DNA of 64,000 nucleotides from Saccopteryx bilineata (Eukaryota > Chordata > Mammalia > Chiroptera > Emballonuridae), in NCBI RefSeq assembly GCF_036850765.1, contig NC_089492.1, forward strand, positions 203,266,276-203,330,275. Reading direction: 5' to 3'. Each line of letters opens with the position of its first letter. Positions within the stretch are counted from its first letter, which is position 1. Shown one piece after another: positions 34,405 through 46,135 of the stretch. Position numbers and translations under genes: made by a program. The notes beneath the pieces were generated by a model that searched no databases, had not been told where the DNA came from, and saw nothing but the letters and a program-made list of their open reading frames with translations.

Positions 34405-34445
34405 AGAAACTTGTGATAGAAACGGACACCTTTCCAGTAGACCTT

Positions 34446-34985
34446 ATATTAACAATAAATATTATTTCCATTGAAATATTAATTTTTACAGATTATGTAT
34501 GCTTATATTACCAAATGATTACTATAATAAAATTAGTTAACACATTCATCTGTTACCTCACATACTTATAATTTTTTTGTGTGTAGAGAACTTTTAAAAA
34601 TCTACTTTTTTAGCAATTTTTAAAAATATAATATAGTAGTATGAACTATAGTCCCCATGCTGTACATTACATACCAAAATTTTTTCACTTTTTAACTGGA
34701 AGTTTCCACTCTTTGACAACCTTCGCTCAGTTTCTTTCTATAACCCACTCATCTATTCATTGCATTTGGCAACTACCTATCTGTTCTCTGTTTCTATCAG
34801 TTTGGTAATTTTAGACTTCACATATGAGTGAGATCATACACTATTTGTCTTTCTCTGTCTGGCCCATTTCACTTAAAATAATGCCTTTACGATTCATCCA
34901 TGTTATCATAAATGGCAGTATTTCTTTCTTTTTATAACAGAATATTTCACTGAATACATATAGCACATTTTTTTATCCATAAAGT
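34446..34985 (-). mobile_element. Old L1 3'UTR/ORF2 end, minus strand
   Basis: Reverse complement of an old L1 3' end ('CACATATGAGTGAGATCATA', 'CATTTCACTTAAAATAATGC', 'CATCCATGTTATCATAAATG'). Confidence 0.7.
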
Positions 34986-35281
34986 TTTAAAAGCTGAAGA
35001 GATGTCTGGCATTATAGTATATCTATTTAATTCACCTATTTGGTCACTGCAGAAACTAGATGGATTGTATTGGATAAGGGTGGTCTACCCAAATCTTAAA
35101 AGAAATAGCAGTAGAAATCACCAGATGCCAATTGTGATATCACCCAACAAACACTAGCTTTAGACCTTTTTATACTATTATTGTTCTGGTGAATGTGTTC
35201 TTTATCATCTCCATCAGCAAAGGGATTAACTCCATCAGCAGTTTGTTTCTAGTGGAATGACATTCAACTTCTTGCTCAAAA
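34986..35281. other. Unassigned stretch
   Basis: No recognisable feature between two L1 fragments. Confidence 0.4.
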
Positions 35282-35296
35282 CTTTGTTAAATCTTT

Positions 35297-35962
35297 CTTT
35301 TTTTCCTTAGGATTGCTTTGGCTATTTGGGTTATTTTATGGTTCCATGCAAATCAGCTGATTCTTTGTTCTATTTCTTTAAAAAATGACATTGGAATTTT
35401 GATGGAAATTACATTAAATTTGTACATAGCTTTGGGAAATATGGCCATTTTAACTATGTTGATTCTTCCAATCCATGAACATGGAATATTTTTTCATTTC
35501 ATTGTGTCTTTTTCAATTTATTTTAATAATGCTTTGTAGTTTTCAGTATATAGTTCCTTCACATTTTTTGTTAAGTTTATTTCTAAGTATTATATTTTTT
35601 GTTGCAACTGTAAGAGAAATTGTTGTTTTGTATTCATTTTCTGAAGTTTTATCATTGGTGTATAGAAAAGGAATAGATTCCTGTACATTGATATTGTATC
35701 CAGGGATATAAAACTGAGACTCATGGACATAGATAAAAGTGAAGTTGTTACCAGGGTTAAAGGGCATAAGGGGTGGGGTGGGGGGAAATGAGTTAAGAGG
35801 GACAAATATAAGGTGACAGAAAACAATTTTATTTTGGGTGATAGGTAAACAACATAATCAACAGTTCAAATGTTATAGAAAATTTTACCTGAAACCTATG
35901 TACTCTTACTGATTAATGTCACCCTGTTAAATTAATTTTTCTAAATAAGATTTTAAAAAAAT
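35297..35962 (+). mobile_element. Short L1 with 5' inversion
   Basis: 35297-35703 is ORF2 (late reverse-transcriptase region) in reverse; 35704-35962 is the end of ORF2 and 3'UTR in forward orientation, ending in an A-rich tail. The flanking repeat CTTTGTTAA(A/C)TCTTT at 35282-35296 and 35963-35977 is the target duplication. About 1.2 kb of L1 between the two blocks is missing. Confidence 0.85.
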
Positions 35963-35977
35963 CTTTGTTAACTCTTT

Positions 35978-38104
35978 TTCTTTCTGACACAATGTAGTGC
36001 ACAGTGACTTTGATTTTCTGGATATCTACAGATTGCTGTGCCAGTCCACTCTATTGAGGTTAGCATACTAATTGTACCTGGTGAGCAGGAAGTGTCAAGA
36101 ACCCTAGATGTCCAATTAAGATATATGTATGTCAGACTGTAGAAGATAAACCACATAAAAACACAGAGACTAATGTTCTAGAGCATGCCAGGACATGACT
36201 CTGAGGTAATCAATAAATTGTTGCTTCTAATACTCCCTACCATTGTTTGCTGGGCCTCTTATTCTTGAAACTGCTTATAATAATTCATTTGGAAAAATAT
36301 TCTGTAATCTATTTATTAGTTGATTTGGAAGCTTTCTATTTGAGTGGGATCTACTATAAACAAGTACTTAAACTGATATAACTGTGCCGAGAGCACCCTT
36401 TCTGACTGTGACATGTCCAACCTATCTGATGCTTCTAGAAATACCTGCCAGACCTAATTGAATAAGAGTATTGACACAGTCCCTGGGGTTTGGGAATAAA
36501 GCTATTCTTCTGCAGCAGAGAACTAATTGTTATATAAAGCAGCTCTGGGGAATGAAAATGGGAAGCTGATGGGAATGTATTTACTCAGTGGATCTCTTCC
36601 CACCTCCATCCCCAGGCCTGCACCATCTTAGTTTTCTTCAGCTTCCATAAAAGAGACAGTAAGTTCCAAGGAGAGTAACCAGAGTGAGAGAAGCAACTGA
36701 GAGTTGTTCTCAAACTCACTGTCCTGTAGTGTTGTGGAGAAGAAATACTCATTCATCAAATTCCCTTAACATGCAACACATTCTTGAGCTTAAAGTTTTC
36801 ATTTCTAATTCAAAACAGCAGTTGAAAAGTAGAGAGAAAATAAAGACTTCCTGATTATCTGCCCAGAGGTGTCAATTACTGGCTTTATTTCTGGAGATTT
36901 TCAACTTCTCCAAGACAAGAGCTCACTATGAAGTGATAACCTCACATCACATCACATAACCCAAGAGGAGTAGCAGCAAGAGGAGTGGATGAACACTGCA
37001 TGGAGAAATGGGGTTCTTCTCCTGGTTCTTTAAAAAGGGGAGACAGTTTTCATTCATGATCTTAAGTTATCTCACTGTAATGAGCATTATGACCGACCAC
37101 TGGTGCTCAAACTGGCTGCATAAGCCACACTGATGACTCCCTCTCCTTCCACCATCTGACTTAATTGTTTTGAAGGGTACCCTAAGAAACGGCATTATTT
37201 AAACAACCAAATGTCCTGCTACATGACAGTAATGTTCAGCCAGTTATGGGAAACACTAGAGAAGAAGAGAAGGCCTATCTCCCAAAGTTCTCTCAAATGC
37301 AAAGGTCTGTATGACTCAACTCAGTGATGTTAAAATGCGCTGACTTCTAAACACAACACCTGGACACATGCTAGAATAGTGATATGCGGAGTAAGTTTAA
37401 ACTCAGTCTTCAAGAAAATTTTTAAAGTCCTTACATGTCCATTTGGAAACTGATTTTCAAAGAGGGGGGCTCAGTTCTCTCCAAGTGCCTCCCTGACCCA
37501 GTACCATCCTTCTCAAGAGATGGTGACTTGTGAATACAGAGAACAAAGATAGCTAAGTTGACCATATAAGAACAATAGTTAAAACAGTGTATCATTGGGG
37601 CATACATGTAGAAACAAAGCCATAGGACCCACTAGAAAATAGAATCAAATGCATATAGGAATATGCTCGATGTTAAAGGTGTCATTTCAAATTGGAGGAA
37701 AATACAAACTATTTAAAAGGTAGTATCAGATAACTGGGTAGGCACCTAAAAAAAATAAAGATTAGATTTATTCTACCTATACAAGCAAATTCATACAATT
37801 AAAAAATAATCTTGTAATTTTTATTTTATTCTAGTGGAATAAAAACCCAGAGAACTTAAAAACATAGAAAAAAAACTACATAAATATATTCAAATAAATT
37901 GATTGAGATAAAAATGCCATAAAGAAATCCAGAGGACAAACATTTTCTGAATAGCTTTTCTTTACTTGTATGACAGATGAAGAGCTCATTTATGTATTAT
38001 ATAGCAGAAATAATCACATCTCAAAAAATATGGGCATCAGATGAGTAGAGAGCTTATAGAAAAAAAATCACTATGAGTGAGTGCTCAGTTCTGTTCCTTG
38101 AGAA
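35978..38104. other. Unassigned, apparently single-copy DNA
   Basis: About 2.1 kb with no open frame of coding character and no repeat that I recognise. One of the longer stretches that may be unique sequence. Confidence 0.5.
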
Positions 38105-38106
38105 GA

Positions 38107-38451
38107 CTTGGCTGGTTGGCTCAGTGGTAGAGCACCAGCTGGTGTGTGGATGTCCTGGGTTAAGGCACACAGGAGAGGCCAGAATCTGCTTCTCCACCAC
38201 TCCTCCCTTCTCTCTCTCTCTCTCTCTTTCTCTCCTCTATCAATCTCTTCCTCTCCTGAAGCCATAGCTTGTTGGAGCAAGTTGGCCTTGGGCACTGATG
38301 ATGGCTCTTTGGTGCCTCCCACCTCATGCACTAAAAATAGCCCAGTTGCCAAACAACAACCCAAGATGGGCAGAGCATAGCCCTGTAGGGGGCTTGCTGG
38401 ATGGATCCCCAACTGGGGAGTTTGTCTCTCTGTCTCCATTCCTCTACCTTG
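38107..38451 (+). mobile_element. Diverged bat SINE seeding a microsatellite
   Basis: Head GGCTGGTTGGCTCAGTGGTA, but the B-box region is partly deleted (GTCCTGGGTTAAGG). Body and end are diverged, and the A-rich tail runs into a purine microsatellite. Confidence 0.8.
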
Positions 38452-38470
38452 AAAAAAAGAAAGAAAGAAA

Positions 38471-38531
<61 letters not shown>

Positions 38532-38693
38532 GAAAGAAAAGAAAGAAGGAAAGGAAGGAGGAAGGGAAGGGAAGGGAAAGGAGGAAGGAAGGAAGGAAGG
38601 AAGGAAGGAAGGAAGGAAGGAAGGAAGGAAGGAAGGAAGGAAGGAAGGAAGGAAAGAAAGAGAGAGAAAGAAAAAAAAGAAAGAAAGAAATTT
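38452..38693 (+). repeat. GAAA/GGAA microsatellite, ~240 bp
   Basis: GAAA units (38456-38560), mixed GGAA/GGGA (38545-38585), about 18 uninterrupted GGAA units (38583-38654), then GAAA again. It grew from the SINE tail. All open frames across it are repeat translations. GGAA is the ETS-factor core motif. Confidence 0.97.
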
Positions 38694-38794
38694 CCATGGG
38701 CTATGTACTTTGTCTTGATGAACAACAAAAGAAGTTATGGTAACTCCCAAAAATAATATATTTCTTCTTACTCTCCAAATTACACACATTTTCA

Positions 38795-39015
38795 CTCATT
38801 GTTCTTTTTATTGTCTTAACCATTTTTAAGCTTACAGTTCAGTAGTGTTAAGAGTAATCACATTGCTATATAACAGATCTCCAGAACTTTTATCATATTG
38901 TAATATTGAAACACTATGTCTGTTAAATGACTCATTTCCTCCTCTCTCCAACCTCTGGTGAGCACCATTCTACATTCTTTTTCTAAGAATTTGACTAATC
39001 TTTGTTTTTCAAATA
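38795..39015 (-). mobile_element. Old L1 3'UTR fragment, minus strand
   Basis: Strings such as CAGATCTCCAGAACTTTTAT and AACCTCTGGTGAGCACCATTC are reverse-complement L1M-type 3'UTR. Confidence 0.6.
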
Positions 39016-40068
39016 ATCCCCTGTAAGGTTTTGGAAGCCAGAAGGACAATCTCTTAGGCCATTCAAGTCACTTGACAGGGTATTTCCCATAATTGTAATT
39101 CAGATTGAACCTGAAAACAAAGAAGAGCTAATTATATAATAAGCTGAATTCTTGGAAATCCATTGCTTTACAGCTCTAGAAAAATAAGAACTGATTCTTT
39201 AAAGCTCCAAACTCATAGCAGGCTGCATAAAAACTGTTCAAGGAAAACCAAACCACTGTTCCTTAAGGATGCATTTGCAGACATCTCCTTCTTCCACTGG
39301 GACTGCCTGTGATTCATGGTCTAGAAAAATTTGATGGCATGGGAAGCTATGGCTTGGCTAAAAAAGTCACCAAAACTCCAATGCTAACAAAATATCTATT
39401 CCATTTCACCTCCATGTTTCTGTTCAACATTGCCCCAGAATTTCCAAAGCAAGGGTACCTGCACACACTTTGCAATGCTCAAAATTTTACATACAGCCTC
39501 CTTTTCTATTACAGCAGAATAATTGCTGGGTTCCATGTTATTAAATGCTAAAACAAGGGTTTACAATTTTAACAACAGGTTTCAAAATTCTTGATAAAGA
39601 GAAAAAGGTATGTGTTTATTAAAAACACTTTGAAATGCCTACTGAAGCAGAGGCAGAGACCACCCTGTTCTAAGTTTCAGCAGAGAGATAAACAATGAAA
39701 AATAACTGCTACCTTGCTTTGTTAGACGATTAGATGTGCTCTTAAAAGCAAGGTAGTAAATAGAGAAGAGAAAACAGAATAGGTAGAGGAAAGAATGAAC
39801 CTAAGTTGTAGAAAAGAATGGGCTTTGGAGGAGTGGAAGGTCATCATTCCCCACAAAACTGAAAGGCAATGATATCTAAGGAAAACAGATACCCCCACCT
39901 CACACATTCAGTAAAATCTATGTTTATAACTGAATTTTAAATAGTCTTACATTTGGGAATGGGAATTATAACAGAAGCTATATTCAGCTCCATCTCTGAT
40001 TCAATTACATCCCAAAGATGAGAGATCATCATCGCCATGATGATAAAAAATCATGTTATAAGAACATG
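39016..40068. other. Unassigned; right half resembles 45.07-45.45 kb
   Basis: No gene seen. From about 39740 to the SINE and again at 40470-40520 the sequence has a weak colinear resemblance to 45090-45440. Confidence 0.35.
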
Positions 40069-40466
40069 GCCCTCTAGTAGATTGGCTCAGCAGTAGAACG
40101 TTGGCCTGCTATGCGGAATTCCCAGGTTCGATTCCCTGTCAGGGCACACAGGGGAATTAAGCACACAGGGGAAAAAGCAGATGTGACCATTTGCATTTCT
40201 AGTCCTCCCCCTTTTCTTTCTCTCTCTTTCCCTACCACAACCAAGGCTCGAATGGTTTGAGCAAGTTGGCCCCAGGTGCTGAGGATGGTTCTATGACCTC
40301 GCCTCAGGTGCTAAAATAGTTCGGTTGTTGAGCAATGGAGTAACAGCTCCAGATGGGCAGAACACTACCAGGGTAGGAGGTTACCCAGTGGATCCCATTC
40401 AGGGTGCATGTGGGAGTCTGATTCTCTGCTGCCCAGACTCTCAATAATAATAATGAAAAAAAAAAA
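40069..40466 (+). mobile_element. Bat SINE, diverged
   Basis: Head GATTGGCTCAGCAGTAGAAC and B-box GGTTCGATTCCCTG, a small duplication of GCACACAGGGGAA, body and A-rich end with TAA repeats. Short flanking repeat AACATG/GACATG. Confidence 0.82.
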
Positions 40467-41001
40467 GGACATGACCAAGTATGGTCTCAGCTAGCCCTGG
40501 AAAGCATCCAAATGTTGTGGAAAATGAAAGGAATTAGTCTTGATCTGTTTTCTCTTTAAGGAGAACATGCAGTTGAGGTAATATGTTTGAGTTAGAGAAA
40601 TGAATTTTGGTATGCTAGGTGTTCTTGATAAAGTGAATAATTCTATAATGACTTAGCATGTGAAATGAGCTCTGAAAGTGAGTTCCTATGTAAAGGAATT
40701 AAGGTCCTTTCCAGATATTCTGGGACCAATTTCTGTTCTTTATCATGCCTCTTACACAGACAGAGAGTCCTGCACACTAGTTGCTTGCATAAATTTGAAA
40801 CTGAGATGTTACCTGGATGATGAGCTAGACATGATGTGTTACCAAAACTAAAGAGAGCCTCAGAAAAATAGAAAATTGTGAACTGCCTAAAGTGTTTCAT
40901 TGGGAAATACAAATGTTATATTCATTGTAAGTAGGTATTTAAGGATACACTCACACAAATACACACATCTCCAGATAAAAAATGAACATGTAAAAAAAAA
41001 G
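40467..41001. other. Unassigned stretch
   Basis: No gene or repeat recognised apart from the first ~50 bp noted as resembling 45.4 kb. Confidence 0.4.
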
Positions 41002-41012
41002 TTAAAAACAGA

Positions 41013-41403
41013 GGCCCTGGCCGGATGGCTCAGCGGTAGAGCGTCGACCTGGTGTGCGGGGGACCCGGGTTTGATTCCCGGCCAGGGCACATAGGAGAAG
41101 CGCCCATTTGCTTCTCCACCCCCCACTCCTTCCTCTCTGTCTCTCTCTTCCCCTCCCGCAGCCGAGGCTCCATTGGAGCAAAGATGGCCTGGGCGCTGGG
41201 GATGGCTCTTTGGCCTCTGCCCCAGGCGCTGGAGTGGCTCTTGTCACGGCAGAACGACGCCCCGGAGGGGCAGAGCATCGCCCCCTGGTGGGCAGAGCGT
41301 CGCCCCTGGTGGGCGTGCTGGGTGGATCCCGGTCAGGCGCATGCGGGAGTCTGTCTGACTGTATCTCCCCGTTTCTAGCTTCAGAAAAATACAAAAAAAA
41401 AAA
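41013..41403 (+). mobile_element. Bat SINE (Rhin-1-like), young long form
   Basis: Near-consensus copy. Duplication TTAAAAACAGA at 41002-41012 and 41404-41414. Contains the internal GGTGGGCAGAGCGTCGCC duplication. Confidence 0.93.
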
Positions 41404-41450
41404 TTAAAAACAGAAACATACATAAATAACATTAATTTTTCACAATACAT

Positions 41451-41560
41451 GGGTGGGCAAAATAGGTTAGTAATACTAATAAATATAATAATTAAATAAT
41501 AAATAAACTTTTTCATGTACTCACAACTGTAAACCTACTTCTAACAACCCTTGTATATAA
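41451..41560. mobile_element. Small mariner-type MITE
   Basis: About 110 bp with inverted ends (TGGGTGGGCAAAATAGGTT / AACCTACTTCTAACAACCC, imperfect), an AT-rich middle and TA at both edges. Confidence 0.55.
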
Positions 41561-42889
41561 CAAAGTCGATACCAAACAGCCAAAAACAGCTTAAAATATG
41601 CTTAATTTTGTGTCATTAAAACTACAATATGTTACCACTACTCTTCTGCCAAAGGAAAAAAAAACAGACAATAAGCAGTGTGATGTGCTTGTGCAACACC
41701 TGGTGAAAATATAAGTAAAACTAGGAGATTGATAGTGCCTGTCATACCTACTGATGGTGAAAATACGCATTTTCAGCATTCTATTCCTAGATATGCCTGT
41801 GAGAAGAATGTGCAGATATATGAGCTAAAAAATATGTGCAAGAAAGTTCATGACAACCCTTTTCATAATAGCTAAAATATCTAATTACTCCATCTGTCAT
41901 TAGATAACTAGAGAAATAAATTATAGAATATTCTTACTGTAGAATAATATATAACATAGAGGATAAAAGGTCTACAGCTACACACTAAAATATAGGTTAA
42001 TATCACAAACATGATATTGATTAAAGACACCAGATATTCCAGTTGTATCAAGTATCATATAACTTTATGAATCCAGTTGTATCAAGTGCCAAAGCAGGAC
42101 AGTAGTTACCTTAATCTGGGCAGGGGAGAGATGTTAGTGATGAAATGAAGTATGAGGAAAAAAACATATCTGGCAACCCTAACATGAGATTTAGCGGAGC
42201 TGTTAGTATTGCAGGACAAGGTTAAAGCTTATGCATCTGAAGGTTACTTGCTATCTGAATAGCTACTTCTGGGCTGTTGTGGGGCCTCAGTAGAGACTGA
42301 GATCCTAAGTCCTGTATATCAAGTCACTGTGGGAGAAGAGCTTTTCATCATGAGATGACTACTCTCATAACTTTCAAATCTCAAGGTTGTTTGGGCGCAG
42401 CAGCAGGTGGTGAAAGGAGGCAAACTCAAGATTGCCATAGAGAAATCTTGCTTGAATTTCTAACCTGGTGCTTTCTGAGTTTTGAAGTAAAAAATTCAGT
42501 ATAAAATTCTACTTGAACTTGTAGTTTGCAGGAAGTTGCCAACCCTACAATTGATCTAACTCCCTAAAATAAATCTCTTTCTGTCTCTCTCTTATCTCAC
42601 TCTCTCTTTCTCTTTCTGTATTGGTGTTTGTGTGCAACTGTGAAATCTGTACTTAGAAAGACAACTATGGATAACAATGATTGATATACTATAATTACCA
42701 AGTAAACAACTATGTTGTGGAAGAGGAAGCAGTTTTGAATATATTCTAGGCTTATAGAAATAAAAGATAAGCATAAAAATATCTGCCAAATTACAAATCT
42801 ACAATAATGCCATATTACATTAAAAAAATGATCCTTTAGAATTACTAAAACTAAAAATTAGCATAATTAATGTAAAAAATTAAAAAATG
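41561..42889. other. Unassigned stretch
   Basis: No gene. Parts of 41780-42140 look like an old L1/HAL1 3' end but cannot be assigned firmly. Confidence 0.35.
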
Positions 42890-43440
42890 TAAAAAAATCA
42901 AAAGATTAATCAACAGGTTAGACAGTTCAGGAGAGAATTAAGGACCTGGGATACAAATCAGAGAAAATCATACAGGGGGAAGAAGTGAATTCATAGAGAG
43001 GCTAAAACAGGAAAATTTGAAGTATATCTAATCAGTAGATATAGGTGAGAAAACAAAGAAATGGGACAGAAATTGTATTTGAAGATATAATGGCCAAAGA
43101 TTTTCTAGAAATTATAAAATCACTCATTAGCAGACACAAGAAACACAGTGAAAAGAAGTAGAAAAATAGTTATTCATACATGGATAAATCAGAGCAGTAT
43201 TATAGAATACAAATGTGAATGTCTGAAGGTGTTTACAGAGAAATGACAAAGTTTTTTAAAAAAGGAATTGAAAGTTGACTTTCTGGAGTATCGATGGAAT
43301 CAGACAATACTGTGATGATATTTTTAAGGTACTGAGAAAAATGTGATTATCAACCTGGATGTAATAAAAATAAAATCAATTTCAAGAATAAGTGCAAAAA
43401 AACTAATATTTGGAAGGGAAAAATAATGAAGAAGGAGGAG
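42890..43440 (+). mobile_element. Ancient L1 ORF1 3' fragment
   Basis: Degenerate match to late L1 ORF1 ('GATATAATGGCCAAAGATTT'; 'TTTAAGGTACTGAGAAAAAT'). Too decayed to classify. Confidence 0.5.
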
Positions 43441-43479
43441 AAACATAGAAGAAATATGGCCCCTTATAGCCAAGGAGAG

Positions 43480-44440
43480 AAGCCTAGAATATAACATTAT
43501 TTCCACACAGTCTTCAGAAGAAACCAACTCTGCCAACACCTTCTTTTTGGACTTCTAGCTTCCAGAACTTTGAAACAATATAGTTTTTTAAATATAAGTC
43601 ACCCTGTTGTAGTACTTTGTTACTGTAAGCTCAGCAGAATAATATAGATTTTGGTACCTGGAAGTTATAACAAATACCTAAAATTGTGGAAGCTTTGAAA
43701 TTGGGTAACAGCTAGAAGAGCTTTAAGGTGAATAATAGAAAAATTCTGGATTGTTTTAAAGAGACTATTAAAGGTGATCATTGTGAGAGCTCAGAAACAA
43801 AACAGGCAAAGTATAGAGAAAGCTTCTGATCTCTCAGAGAATATGTATACTGCCATGAACAAAATGTTGTTAGAAATGGGAATGTTAAAATTACTTTTGA
43901 TGAGATCCCAAACAAAATAATATTGGAAGTTATTATTGAAAACTGGATGAAAGGCAGTCTTTGTTATAAAAGTAATAAAAAAGTTGGCCATTTGTATTCT
44001 TTTGTTTCGTGCAAATTAGAATGTATAAGTAATTAACTTAGATATTTAACTGAGGAGGTTTCTAAGAAAATCTCTGAAGTTATAGTCTGTTCTCCCCTTG
44101 CTGCTTATAGTAAAATGCAAGAGGAGACAGGTAAAATAAAAAAGAAATAGCTAAGCAAAAAGAAAAGACCACTTGATTTGGATGATTCTCTGCCTGTGCA
44201 GATAGCATGCTCTGTAAATAGTGGCAAGAGTGTGACTGGACAACCATTTGCTAAAGAGATGAGGTGTCTGGCTTTTGAGTCCATCAAACTTCTCTGCAGA
44301 AACCAGGAATCGGGATGCAGTTATCCAAGAAATATCTATGGAAGAGCTTCTCTGATGGCTTGGACCCCCAGGAGGTCAACAAGGTTTTTGAGAATTTTAC
44401 ACTAGCAGAAACAAGCCTATACCAAAAGAAACAGATATGA
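43480..44440 (+). mobile_element. MaLR LTR 3' end plus internal sequence
   Basis: An LTR end (CTTCCAGAACTTTGAAACAA, 'GTAGTACTTTGTTACTG', ~43500-43650) is followed by sequence typical of MaLR internal regions (TTGGGTAACAGCTAGAAGAG; GATGAGATCCC; GTTATTATTGAAAACTGGAT). MaLR elements are non-autonomous ERVL relatives without useful coding capacity. Confidence 0.7.
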
Positions 44441-45500
44441 GCAAATAAAGGGAAAAGGTCTTTGAGGAAAGAGTGAGGGCATGAGCTTGCTGTCCAGGCA
44501 GTCCTGGATGGCAGGTCCACTGGGGCCAGAAGGACAGAGCATGGAGCCAGGGCAGATTATCTCAAACCTTAAAATCTAATGGAATTTGTTGTACTGGGTT
44601 TCTGACTTGTTTGAGACCCAAAATGTCTCTATTTCTTCCAATTTCTCCCTTTTGGAACATGAATGCGTGTCTTATGTCTGCTTCATCATTGTACATTAGA
44701 AGCAGGTAACTTGTCTGACATCCCAGGTTCACAGCTAGAGAGGAATTTTTTCCCAGGATGATAAGATGATGCTGATAATGATGATGATGATGGTGATAAT
44801 GATGATAATGACGATGAAAATCACAGTAACAGAATAGAAACAGGAGCTCACATTCATGAAATCATGTCAAAGCACTGAAGGATGGATTTTCCACATTTTT
44901 TGAAAGCAGGTCAAACGCCTAAGATGCTATGAGCCAAACTCAAATGTACACCAGTCTGAAACAAAACATGCACTTTTGAACAAGATTATATTTAGCTATT
45001 CAATAAATGTAAGGTGACCAACTTTTTTACAATTAAAAAGAGGAAAAAATAAATTACTTCTAAATAATTGTGTTTCTTCCAAACAACAAGGTAGTGGGTA
45101 GAGGAAAGAGAATAAGAAAGAAGAACGGAGTCATCAAAGTAGAAAGAGAATGATCTTCAAGGATATGAAAGGCTTGTGTTCCCATTCAGGCTGTGATGGG
45201 CACAAAAGTCTTAGGAAAAATGATGCCTGCTAAACAGACTTTTAGTGGAATCTGGTACACTGATAAATTCCCTCTGGATAGTCTGTATTTTGGAGTGGGG
45301 TTTATAGGAGTTGTTATCTCTATCTCGGATAAATTAGCATACAAAAACTGAGAGGTCACCTTTAGCATGACTGCAGTAGTGATGCTGAAAAGGATCAAAC
45401 AGTGACCCAGCATGATCTCAGTCAGCCCTGGGAAACCACTCAATTATCTTATCATAGAAATAGTATGACTCACTTCTTGATCAGAATTTTCATGTAGAGC
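44441..45500. other. Unassigned; includes GAT repeat
   Basis: A GAT/GATAAT trinucleotide tract lies at 44763-44817. The block 45070-45450 weakly resembles 39740-40520. No gene. Confidence 0.4.
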
Positions 45501-45501
45501 A

Positions 45502-45652
45502 TGTTAGGTTCTCCAGAGATACATAACCAATAAGATGGAAATGATTAGATAGATGATAGATAGATAGATAGATAATAATAATAATAATGATGATGATAGA
45601 TAGATAGATAGATAATAATGATGATAGATAGATAGATAATAATAATAATGAT

Positions 45653-45683
<31 letters not shown>

Positions 45684-45688
45684 ATGAT

Positions 45689-45732
<44 letters not shown>

Positions 45733-46135
45733 TAAAAATAAAATAAGGCTTATGCAATCATGGAGGTTCAAAAGTTCCAGGTTCTGCCATCTATAAGCTG
45801 GAAGCCCAGGAAAGTTGGAGGTGTAATTAATTTGAATCCTGAGACTTGAGGATCAGGAAAGCCTATGGTGTATATTCCAATCTGAGAACAGAAGAGGAAA
45901 TGTTCCAGCTCCACAGTGAGAGGCAGGAAAAAATAATTTCTCCTCCACCTGCTTTTTGTTCTTTTCAGGTCCTCAATGGGTTGAATGATGCTCAGCTACA
46001 TTGGAGAGGGCAATCTACTGAGTCCACTCATTCAAATTCTAATCTCATCTGGAAACACCAGCTCAAACGAAGAAATAATTTTTAATCTGGTCTCTACATG
46101 AACAGTCAAGTTGAAACACATTACAAGTTCACCGT
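45502..46135 (-). mobile_element. ERVL-type LTR (MLT2-like), 3' LTR on minus strand
   Basis: The right part reads, reverse-complemented, like the start of an MLT2-group LTR; the left edge TGTTAGGTTCTCCAGAGATA is its end. A GATA microsatellite expanded inside it (45540-45732). ERVL internal sequence follows to the right in the same minus orientation, so this is the 3' LTR of that provirus. Confidence 0.78.
45540..45732. repeat. GATA / AATAAT compound microsatellite
   Basis: Blocks of GATA alternate with AAT and GAT units. Confidence 0.97.

Larger units (their letters stand above)
31763..34444 (-). mobile_element. Internally deleted mariner, copy B, split by a SINE and an L1
   Basis: Ends AGGTCTACCAGAAAGTTCT and AGTAGACCT, flanked by TA. 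On the minus strand it has the same start (MAIDKVHLCHC) fused after NATEACLS to HPPYSPDLAPSDYHL and a C-terminal remainder. The deletion junction equals that of the copy at 20938. A truncated SINE (32018-32268) and a 5'-inverted L1 (32544-34404) were inserted later. Confidence 0.88.

Noticed and set aside
38071..38795. Long open frames on both strands (Ser/Phe/Leu-rich or Lys/Arg/Glu-rich)
   Set aside because: They are translations of the GAAA/GGAA microsatellite and the adjoining SINE.
45490..45771. Open frames rich in Ile/Tyr/Ser/Leu
   Set aside because: Translation of the GATA microsatellite.
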